From: NIOZ-UU35 sp964344175
GTDB taxonomy: Bacteria; Chloroflexota; Anaerolineae; Anaerolineales; UBA11858
Length of the DNA stretch: 29,355 bases
NCBI GenBank assembly: GCA_964344175.1
Contig: CAYFMI010000054.1
Location: forward strand, 1 to 29,355
Reading direction: 5' to 3'
In this document: one piece after another, positions 1 to 5,780 of the stretch
How positions within the stretch are numbered: position 1 is the stretch's first letter
How the letters are laid out: each line of letters opens with the position of its first letter
The notes under the pieces: generated by a model
Told to the model about the DNA's origin: nothing
Seen by the model: the letters and a program-made list of their open reading frames with translations, nothing else
Database searches by the model: none
Made by a program: the position numbers and the translations under genes

Positions 1-213
1 CCTCCACAATTGGATGATGAGTTGGATTGTGAATTTCAATCCTCACATTCAGTAATGCACTTGCGAAAAAAGAAGTCCAGAAATTCGGGCGTGTAAAGAG
101 CTTCACGAAGCTGTATTTGGGAAGCCCCGCTCCTGAATTGCACAAACGCCAACTCATTTATTTGCGTCCGGAAATCTTACCATAGCCTGTGCTTTTTGGC
201 ACGATGGCAGTGC
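1..213. other. No recognisable gene; possible tail of an upstream gene
   Basis: No gene can be supported here. The first plus-strand frame is open from the window edge to a TAA at 94-96 (31 codons). It could be the 3' end of a truncated or upstream gene, but the residues match nothing I recognise. The rest, up to the inverted repeat at 214, is AT-rich and holds no clear motif. Confidence 0.4.
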
Positions 214-246
214 GACTAAGGTCATTGTGCCGGAATGACCTTAGTC
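214..246. repeat. Perfect 13-bp inverted repeat upstream of the Rrf2 gene
   Basis: The arms GACTAAGGTCATT (214-226) and AATGACCTTAGTC (234-246) are exact reverse complements around a 7-nt loop. No T-run follows on either strand, so this is not a standard intrinsic terminator. The right arm ends 2 nt before the proposed -35 box of the Rrf2 gene. It may be a regulator-binding site or one copy of a dispersed hairpin; the sequence alone does not decide. Confidence 0.75.
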
Positions 247-248
247 AC

Positions 249-284
249 TTGTAGACTGGACAAAAACGCTCTAAAATATTAGAG
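249..284 (+). promoter_or_regulatory. Promoter of the Rrf2 gene with an overlapping palindromic operator
   Basis: A -35-like TTGTAG (249-254) lies 17 bp before a -10-like TAAAAT (272-277). A perfect palindrome, CTCTAA-AATA-TTAGAG (269-284), covers the -10 and the expected start point. Rrf2 regulators commonly repress their own promoters through such dyads, so autorepression is a reasonable inference. The start codon follows at 322 after an AAAAGGA-type ribosome site. Confidence 0.55.
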
Positions 285-321
285 ATAATTTCTATCCGTA
301 AGGCCATAAAAGGAAAATTCT

Positions 322-741
322 ATGCAGATCACTCGCCAAGCCGATTATGCCGTTCGCGCCGTTTATTATCTGACCACGCTTGGGCCGGGCAGCCGGGCAG
401 CTACCAGCAAAATTGCCGAAGAGCAGCATATCCCGCCTTCATTTTTGGCTAAGATTGTTTCCCAGTTATCGGTTGCCGGGTTGTTGCACACCTCGCGCGG
501 CGCCCGGGGGGGCGTTTCGTTAGCGCGCGACCCCAAGTCGATCAGCCTGCTGGATGTTGTAGAAGCCATTGATGGCCCCATTTTGCTCAACGAATGTGTG
601 GGCGAAGATGGTGTTTGCTCCTTCGATGAAGAATGCCCCATGCGCCCGATTTGGTGTGATGCGCAAAAGGATTTGGTGGCGCGCCTCAAATCGACGAATT
701 TCTCTCAGTTGGGGACTCAACCAGCCGCCGCGGCAGGATGA
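322..741 (+). CDS. Rrf2-family transcriptional regulator, probably Fe-S cluster sensing
   Basis: This 139-residue protein has the usual length and opening of the Rrf2 family (IscR, NsrR, RirA, CymR): a winged helix-turn-helix starting MQITRQADYAVRA, with the wing containing GARGGVSLA (about residues 60-68). Three cysteines, Cys92, Cys99 and Cys105 (C-X6-C-X5-C), sit where IscR and NsrR bind an Fe-S cluster, so it probably senses iron-sulfur status, redox state or nitric oxide; which of these cannot be told. The ATG at 322 has an AAAAGGA site about 8 nt upstream. A palindrome over its promoter suggests autoregulation. The C-terminus ends in an Ala-rich tail. hutU follows on the same strand, but a terminator-like hairpin and a new promoter lie between, so the two are probably not one unit. 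Confidence 0.9.
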   Translation: MQITRQADYAVRAVYYLTTLGPGSRAATSKIAEEQHIPPSFLAKIVSQLSVAGLLHTSRGARGGVSLARDPKSISLLDVVEAIDGPILLNECVGEDGVCSFDEECPMRPIWCDAQKDLVARLKSTNFSQLGTQPAAAAG

Positions 742-799
742 CCGCACCCTCTCGGGGCTGATACTTACCTTCGAAGATAGAATCACCCCAGAGTGAATT

Positions 800-827
800 T
801 TGTGCCCGCCCCCTCTTGGCGTATAAT
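800..827 (+). promoter_or_regulatory. Predicted hutU promoter
   Basis: A perfect -10 TATAAT (822-827) is preceded at 16 bp by TTGTGC (800-805). Transcription would start near 834, giving a leader of about 34 nt that includes the GGAGG ribosome site (858-862). The -10 lies inside the loop of the hairpin at 810-840. Confidence 0.6.
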
Positions 828-850
828 TGTCCAGGAGGGGTTTTCTTTTA
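810..850 (+). terminator. Rho-independent terminator after the Rrf2 gene
   Basis: The arms 810-819 (CCCCTCTTGG) and 831-840 (CCAGGAGGGG) form a 10-bp stem with one G-U pair, followed by TTTTCTTTTA (841-850). RNA coming from the Rrf2 gene would stop here. RNA starting at the hutU promoter in the loop would lack the left arm and so escape. Confidence 0.65.
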
Positions 851-867
851 TCTATTTGGAGGATGAT

Positions 868-2523
868 ATGTCGCAGTCACGCACAATCCGTGCTCCGCGG
901 GGCACACAGCTTACATGCAAGTCCTGGCAAATCGAAGCGCCTTACCGCATGATCCAAAACAACCTCGACCCTGAGGTGGCCGAGCGTCCTGAAGATTTGG
1001 TGGTTTACGGGGGACGCGGGCAGGCCGCCCGCAATTGGGAAGCTTTTGATGCAATTCTCGCATCCCTGGAGAATCTCGAAGAAGATGAGACTTTGCTGGT
1101 GCAGTCGGGCAAGCCTGTGGCGGTGTTCAGAACCCACCGGGACGCGCCGCGGGTGTTGATCGCCAATTCGAACCTGGTGCCTCACTGGGCCACGCAAGCG
1201 CATTTCGACGAGCTGGCCGCCCGGGGGTTGATCATGTATGGCCAGATGACTGCCGGTTCGTGGATCTATATCGGCACGCAGGGCATCTTGCAGGGAACCT
1301 ATGAAACCCTGGGTTCGCTGGCGCAGCAGCGCGGCTGGGGCTCCTTGAAAGGCAAGTTCGTGCTGACTGCCGGGTTGGGCGGGATGGGCGGCGCGCAGCC
1401 CCTGGCGGTGACCATGAACGAGGGCGTCTGCCTGATCGTGGAAGTCGATCCCGAGCGGGCCAAACGCCGCCTGGAGATCGGCTATGTTGATATGGTAGTG
1501 GACACACTCGAAGAGGCCATGACCCTCGTCGAGGAGGCCGTTGCCGGTGGCGAGCCTAAATCCATCGGCCTGATCGCCAACGCCGCCAATATTTACCCCG
1601 AACTGGTTTTGCGCGGCGTTGTGCCCGACGTCGTTACCGATCAAACCCCGGCCCACGATGTCTTGAGCTATGTGCCCACCGGCCTGGGGGTAGATGAAGC
1701 CGCCTTGCTGCGGGAGTCAAACCCGGCTGAATATGAGCGCCGTTCTATGGAATCGATGGCCCGCCACATCGAGGCCATGCTGGAATTTCAGAAAAAAGGG
1801 GCCGAAGTGTTCGATTACGGCAATAATCTGCGGCAGCGCGCTTTCGATTACGGCGTAAAGGATGCCTTCGACTTCCCCGGCTTTGTCCCGGCATATATCC
1901 GCCCGCTGTTCTGCGAGGGTAAAGGGCCGTTCCGCTGGGTGGCGCTCTCCGGTGATCCTGAGGACATTTACCGCACCGATGAAGTCGTCATGGAGTTGTT
2001 CCCCGATGATGAGCATCTGCATCGCTGGCTGCGCATGGCGCGCGAGAAAATCCCATTCCAGGGGTTGCCGTCGCGCATTTGCTGGCTGGGTTATGGTGAG
2101 CGGGCGCGGGCCGGGCTGGCTTTTAATCAAATGGTGGCCGATGGAATCGTTAAAGCGCCCATCGTGATCGGGCGCGACCATCTGGATGCCGGTTCGGTGG
2201 CCTCCCCTAACCGGGAAACTGAGGGGATGAAAGACGGTACCGACGCCGTCAGCGATTGGGCAATACTTAACTTACTGATTAACGCCGTGGGGGGAGCGAC
2301 CTGGGTTTCGTTCCATCACGGCGGCGGGGTCGGCATCGGCTTCAGCCAGCACGCCGGGCAGGTCATTGTAGCCGATGGCACCTCGGAAGCCGCCCGCCGG
2401 TTAGCGCGCGTGCTGACCGCCGACCCCGGTATGGGCGTCGTGCGTCATGCGGATGCAGGCTACGAGATCGCGGTCGAGGCGGCGAAGCGGCATGGTATCA
2501 AGATGCCGATGTTGGGTTCGTAA
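868..2523 (+). CDS. hutU: Urocanate hydratase (urocanase)
   Basis: Urocanase (EC 4.2.1.49) converts urocanate to imidazolone propionate, the second step of histidine degradation, in the cytoplasm with tightly bound NAD+. The 551-residue length matches the family (about 555). Visible hallmarks are VVYGGRGQAARNW near the N-terminus, QSGKPVAVFRTH, the NAD-binding LTAGLGGMGGAQPLA, the catalytic-cysteine segment RICWLGYGERA (Cys about 405), and the late HHGGGVGIGFSQHAGQV. The ATG at 868 is chosen because GGAGG lies just upstream; an upstream in-frame extension to 793 runs through the promoter and terminator hairpin and is rejected. Other hut genes (hutH, hutI, hutG) are not in the window, so this copy stands alone. 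REP-like hairpins begin 4 bp after the stop. Confidence 0.97.
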   Translation: MSQSRTIRAPRGTQLTCKSWQIEAPYRMIQNNLDPEVAERPEDLVVYGGRGQAARNWEAFDAILASLENLEEDETLLVQSGKPVAVFRTHRDAPRVLIANSNLVPHWATQAHFDELAARGLIMYGQMTAGSWIYIGTQGILQGTYETLGSLAQQRGWGSLKGKFVLTAGLGGMGGAQPLAVTMNEGVCLIVEVDPERAKRRLEIGYVDMVVDTLEEAMTLVEEAVAGGEPKSIGLIANAANIYPELVLRGVVPDVVTDQTPAHDVLSYVPTGLGVDEAALLRESNPAEYERRSMESMARHIEAMLEFQKKGAEVFDYGNNLRQRAFDYGVKDAFDFPGFVPAYIRPLFCEGKGPFRWVALSGDPEDIYRTDEVVMELFPDDEHLHRWLRMAREKIPFQGLPSRICWLGYGERARAGLAFNQMVADGIVKAPIVIGRDHLDAGSVASPNRETEGMKDGTDAVSDWAILNLLINAVGGATWVSFHHGGGVGIGFSQHAGQVIVADGTSEAARRLARVLTADPGMGVVRHADAGYEIAVEAAKRHGIKMPMLGS

Positions 2524-2526
2524 CGC

Positions 2527-2588
2527 GTTCGCAGCAGGGCACGCGAGTGCCCGTTAAATAGACGCCACTCTCGTGGCTAACTACGAAC
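2527..2588. repeat. BIME-like pair of hairpins (plus unit and minus unit), upstream of the RAYT
   Basis: The plus unit is GTTCGCAG (2527-2534), then stem GGGCAC/GTGCCC (2537-2542, 2547-2552) with loop GCGA. The minus unit, read on the bottom strand, is GTTCGTAG (2588-2581), three bases, then stem GCCAC/GTGGC (2577-2573, 2568-2564) with loop GAGA. The two outer octamers also pair, so the whole 62 bp can fold as a closing stem with two GNRA-looped hairpins. GTAG before a short hairpin is the known recognition tag of RAYT/REP systems; this plus unit has GCAG instead. Confidence 0.9.
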
Positions 2589-2613
2589 TTCGCTTCGCAT
2601 ACGAGCCAGTATC

Positions 2614-2639
2614 GTTCGTAGCAGGGCACGCGAGTGCCC
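2614..2639 (+). repeat. Single REP-like hairpin (plus unit), upstream of the RAYT
   Basis: GTTCGTAG (2614-2621) is followed by CA and stem GGGCAC/GTGCCC (2624-2629, 2634-2639) with loop GCGA. It is nearly identical to the plus unit at 2527 and completes a plus/minus/plus array. It ends 11 bp before the preferred RAYT start codon. Confidence 0.88.
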
Positions 2640-2650
2640 ATACAAATACC

Positions 2651-3244
2651 ATGTACGAATACAGAAAGATGACGCCCGAAGAAAGAGAACAGGTGGTGCG
2701 CGAGCGAAAAGAACGCGGCTATCCCCTTCACTCGCCGCCGCATTTTAAAGGTGTCGCGGGGTATTATTTGATCACCGCCGCCTGTTACCAACATCAAAGA
2801 GTATTCAACACACCAGATTTGTTATCTTTGCTCATGGATTGCCTTTTTGAGAGATTGAAGCAGGCCAAGTTGGATGTTTTCGCCTGGGTTTTTCTGCCAA
2901 ATCATTATCATATTGTTGTCGACACAGATGACATTTCATTTGTCGGTGAAGCGCTGCGCAAAGCGCATAGCAAATCGGCGACCGAAGCGAATTACATCCA
3001 AGAGCAAAAAGGACGGAAAGTTTGGTATCGATTTAGTGATCGTTGGATACGCAATGAGCAGCACTATTGGGCGACGATCAACTATATTTACTATAACCCT
3101 GTGAAGCATGAGTATGTTGAAAGAATGTCAGATTGGCCCTGGTCGAGTGTGCATGGTTATTGGGATACATTCGGGGAAGCCAGGTTACGCAAGATTTGGA
3201 TGCAGTATCCAATTGGCGATTACGGCAAGGGGTGGGATTGGTAA
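2651..3244 (+). CDS. REP-associated tyrosine transposase (RAYT, IS200/IS605-like Y1 HUH enzyme)
   Basis: RAYTs are single-domain Y1 transposases that cut and join single-stranded DNA at REP hairpins carrying a GTAG tag; they are thought to spread REP sequences. In this 197-residue protein the HUH motif is NHYHIVV (His85, Tyr86, His87), and the catalytic tyrosine is probably Tyr145 in INYIYYNPVKHEYV. The WPWSSVHGY motif (about 162-170) is typical of RAYTs rather than of IS200 TnpA. The N-terminal FKGVAGYYLITAACYQHQRVF fits the family's first beta strand. The start is uncertain: ATG 2651 is used, ATG 2669 (after AGAAAG) is also possible, and an in-frame GTG at 2573 lies inside a hairpin and is rejected. 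Three REP-like units flank it on each side. Base composition is more AT-rich than hutU or pfk, consistent with acquisition. Confidence 0.93.
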   Translation: MYEYRKMTPEEREQVVRERKERGYPLHSPPHFKGVAGYYLITAACYQHQRVFNTPDLLSLLMDCLFERLKQAKLDVFAWVFLPNHYHIVVDTDDISFVGEALRKAHSKSATEANYIQEQKGRKVWYRFSDRWIRNEQHYWATINYIYYNPVKHEYVERMSDWPWSSVHGYWDTFGEARLRKIWMQYPIGDYGKGWDW

Positions 3245-3247
3245 ACT

Positions 3248-3303
3248 GTTTGTAGCAGGGCACGCGAGCGCCCGCAACGCCACTCACGTGGCTAACTACG
3301 AAC
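3248..3303. repeat. BIME-like pair of hairpins (plus and minus units), downstream of the RAYT
   Basis: The plus unit is GTTTGTAG (3248-3255), CA, then GGGCAC/GCGCCC (3258-3263, 3268-3273; one A-C mismatch) with loop GCGA. The minus unit on the bottom strand is GTTCGTAG (3303-3296), TTA, then GCCAC/GTGGC (3292-3279) with loop GTGA. It has the same architecture as 2527-2588 and starts 3 bp after the RAYT stop. Confidence 0.9.
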
Positions 3304-3314
3304 AGCGTGCCCTT

Positions 3315-3340
3315 GTTTGTAGTGGGCCACGCGAGTGGCC
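3315..3340 (+). repeat. Single REP-like hairpin (plus unit) with compensatory stem change
   Basis: GTTTGTAG (3315-3322) is followed by TG and stem GGCCAC/GTGGCC (3325-3330, 3335-3340) with loop GCGA. Compared with the GGGCAC/GTGCCC stem elsewhere, the third base pair has flipped from G-C to C-G on both arms, so pairing is preserved. This is direct evidence that the hairpin itself is under selection. Confidence 0.88.
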
Positions 3341-3381
3341 AGACATGACACAGAACTAAAACAACTGCGCCGCTCTTGCGG

Positions 3382-3387
3382 TACAAT
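3382..3387 (+). promoter_or_regulatory. Possible -10 box for the phosphofructokinase gene
   Basis: TACAAT (3382-3387) lies 42 bp before the chosen ATG, preceded by the context CTCTTGCGG, which resembles CTCTTGGCG before the hutU TATAAT. No clear -35 is visible at 16-18 bp, so this is a weak call. Confidence 0.35.
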
Positions 3388-3429
3388 TCAAGCGCATAAG
3401 ATTACAGTGTGGAGTCAGGTTGTAAAGCT

Positions 3430-5652
3430 ATGGCTATAAAACGAATTGCAGTATTTACCAGCGGGGGCGACGCGCAGGGTATGAATGCGGCTGTGCGCTC
3501 GGTTGTGCGCACAGGTTTGGATCTCGGCCTGGACGTATTCGCGATCTATGAAGGTTATCAAGGATTGGTGGACGGTGGTGAACGCATCCGCCAGATGGAT
3601 TGGAATTCCGTGGGCGGGATTCTGCAAAATGGCGGCACGGTGATTGGCACGGCCCGCTGCCAACGCTTTCGCACCCGGGAGGGACGCTTGGCCGCGGCCA
3701 GGAATCTGATCGAATATGGTATTGAAGGGTTAGTGGTCATCGGCGGCGACGGCTCGCTTACCGGGGCGAATGTTTTCCGCCAGGAGTGGCCCTCCCTGGT
3801 GGCAGAAATGGCCGAAAAAGGGGCTATCACCCCTGAGCAGGCCGAGGCCTATCCAAATTTATTGATCGTGGGTTTAGTCGGCTCTATCGACAACGATTTC
3901 TCAGGCACCGATATGACCATTGGCACCGATTCGGCGCTGCACCGTATCACCGAGGCGGTCGATGCCATCACCAGCACCGCTGCCAGCCATCAGCGCACCT
4001 TTGTGGTCAAAGTCATGGGCCGGAATTGCGGCTACCTGGCTCTGATGGGCGCGCTGGCCTGTGGAGCCGATTGGGTGCTGATCCCCGAAAATCCCCCTGA
4101 TGTTGATAACTGGCAAGAAGTCATGGCCGAACGCTTGCGGGCCGGGCGTGCTGCCGGACGGCGCGACAGTATCGTTATACTGGCCGAAGGGGCGCGCGAT
4201 CGGCACGGCAATTATATCGGCAGCAGTGATGTGCAGCGCGCCCTGGAAGAACACCTGGGGGTTGATGTGCGGGTGACGGTTTTGGGCCATGTCCAGCGCG
4301 GCGGGCGTCCCAGCGCTTTTGATCGCAATTTGGGCACTTTCTTGGGGTATGAGGCTTTGCAAGCGTTGATGGATGCCCGTCCCGAAGATGAGCCTTTGCA
4401 AATTGGCTTCAAGGGGAACCGCGTCATCCGTAAGCCGCTGATGGAATGTGTTGAGACGACGCAGGCGGTTGCCAAAGCCATAGAAGAGAAGGACTACCAA
4501 CGGGCGATGGCATTGCGCAGCGCCAGTTTTGTAGATGCCTTCAATACACTGAAAATTATGGTGCGTGCTTTGCCGCATCCTCCTGCCCCAGATCAAAAAC
4601 GTTATCGTATTGGTGTGCTCAATGCAGGCGCGCCCGCCCCGGGCATGAACACCGCCTCCAGAGCGGCCACCCGCCTGGGTTTAGATCGCGGCCATATGAT
4701 TCTGGGTATCCGCAACGGGTTTGAGGGCTTCGCCGCCGGGGAAGTGTCGGAACTGGATTGGATGAGCATCAGCGGATGGGCCTCACGTGGCGGTTCGGAA
4801 CTGGGCACCAGCCGCAAGGTCCCGCAGGGAAGCGATCTCTACAATATCGCCCGTGCCATTGAGGTCCATGAAATGGATGCTTTGCTGGTAATCGGCGGCT
4901 GGAATGCCTACGAAGCAGCCAATACACTCTTCAGTGAGCGGGCGAATTTCCCCGCCTTCAACATCCCCACAATTTGCTTGCCTGCCTCGATTAACAATAA
5001 CTTGCCGGGTTCGGAACTCAGCATCGGCGCGGATACCGCCCTGAATAGCATTGTCGATGCGGTTGATAAAATCAAACAGTCGGCGGTTGCCACGCGGCGC
5101 TGCTTTGTGGTGGAAGTGATGGGGCACTGGTGCGGCTACCTGGCTTTGCTGGGGGGAATGGCAACCGGGGCCGAGCGGGTTTATCTGCATGAAGAGGGGG
5201 TGACGCTCGACGATTTGCAAGCCGATGTCAAGGCGTTAAGCCGCGGTTTCCGTTCCGGGAAGCGCCTGGGTTTGACCATTCGGAATGAGTATGCCAATGC
5301 TGTATATACGACGCAGTTTATATGCGCGCTGTTCGAGGAGGAGGGCCAGGATCTCTTCGATGTGCGCCCGGCGATTCTGGGGCATCAACAGCAGGGCGGC
5401 GACCCATCGCCCTTTGACCGCATTCAGGCCACGCGCCTGGCACGCCTGTGTCTAGATTTTCTTATTGATGAGTGTGAGAGTAACTCGAAGCGCAGCTCGT
5501 TTATCGGTTTGGAAGAAGGAAGATTCCAGTATCATGATATGCGCGACTTTGTCCGCATGGTCGATTACGAGTATCAACGCCCGCGCCAACAATGGTGGAT
5601 GGGCCTACGAGGGATTGCCAGACTATTGGCGCAGCCGGCGCCTTCAACATGA
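3430..5652 (+). CDS. Eukaryote-type double-domain 6-phosphofructokinase
   Basis: PFK phosphorylates fructose 6-phosphate to fructose 1,6-bisphosphate in glycolysis. Most bacterial PfkA proteins are about 320 residues; this one has 740 residues in two fused PFK halves, like animal and fungal PFK-1. The N half (about 1-390) is catalytic: TSGGDAQGMNAAVR, VIGGDGSLTGAN, GLVGSIDNDFSGTDMTIG (Asp154 and Asp156), KVMGRNCGYLAL and TVLGHVQRGG. The C half (about 395-740) has GAPAPGMNTA, VIGGWNAYEA, PASINNNLPGSELSIGADT, VEVMGHWCGYLAL and LGHQQQGGDPSPFDR. Its catalytic aspartates are replaced by Asn522 and Asn524, as the C half of eukaryotic PFK-1 is also altered, so it is probably regulatory. Even the final RPRQQWWMGL echoes the animal ending. 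ATG 3430 is chosen; an in-frame GTG at 3409 is possible. ATP rather than PPi use is inferred from GGDGS. Confidence 0.95.
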   Translation: MAIKRIAVFTSGGDAQGMNAAVRSVVRTGLDLGLDVFAIYEGYQGLVDGGERIRQMDWNSVGGILQNGGTVIGTARCQRFRTREGRLAAARNLIEYGIEGLVVIGGDGSLTGANVFRQEWPSLVAEMAEKGAITPEQAEAYPNLLIVGLVGSIDNDFSGTDMTIGTDSALHRITEAVDAITSTAASHQRTFVVKVMGRNCGYLALMGALACGADWVLIPENPPDVDNWQEVMAERLRAGRAAGRRDSIVILAEGARDRHGNYIGSSDVQRALEEHLGVDVRVTVLGHVQRGGRPSAFDRNLGTFLGYEALQALMDARPEDEPLQIGFKGNRVIRKPLMECVETTQAVAKAIEEKDYQRAMALRSASFVDAFNTLKIMVRALPHPPAPDQKRYRIGVLNAGAPAPGMNTASRAATRLGLDRGHMILGIRNGFEGFAAGEVSELDWMSISGWASRGGSELGTSRKVPQGSDLYNIARAIEVHEMDALLVIGGWNAYEAANTLFSERANFPAFNIPTICLPASINNNLPGSELSIGADTALNSIVDAVDKIKQSAVATRRCFVVEVMGHWCGYLALLGGMATGAERVYLHEEGVTLDDLQADVKALSRGFRSGKRLGLTIRNEYANAVYTTQFICALFEEEGQDLFDVRPAILGHQQQGGDPSPFDRIQATRLARLCLDFLIDECESNSKRSSFIGLEEGRFQYHDMRDFVRMVDYEYQRPRQQWWMGLRGIARLLAQPAPST

Positions 5653-5715
5653 GGTACCCCAAATTTATTCTTTTTGTGCAGCTGAACGGCAATAAATATT
5701 TGCCCCCACCCCTGG

Positions 5716-5780
5716 CCCCTCCCCCGCAATTCGGGGGAGGGGAAGCAGCATTTAGCCCCCTTCCGGCGGGGTTCTTTATT
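5716..5780. terminator. GC-rich hairpins between convergent genes, probable bidirectional terminator
   Basis: A perfect 11-bp stem, CCCCTCCCCCG/CGGGGGAGGGG (5716-5726, 5732-5742), is followed by a second smaller hairpin with CCCC/GGGG arms (5757-5760, 5768-5771) and TTCTTTATTT. It sits between the end of the PFK gene and the convergent end of the VanW gene. The C/G-run hairpin resembles widely dispersed bacterial intergenic repeats, so it may also be a repeat copy. Confidence 0.6.

Noticed and set aside
1..96. Partial reading frame at the window start
   Set aside because: Thirty-one open codons to a TAA match nothing recognisable; this could be chance.
2573..2650. Upstream extension of the RAYT from a GTG at 2573
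   Set aside because: It would begin inside a REP-like hairpin and translate repeat sequence; the family's own N-terminal features start after 2651.
5716..5742. C/G-run hairpin as a novel element
   Set aside because: It is positioned as a terminator between convergent genes and resembles common dispersed intergenic hairpins, so it is recorded only as a feature.
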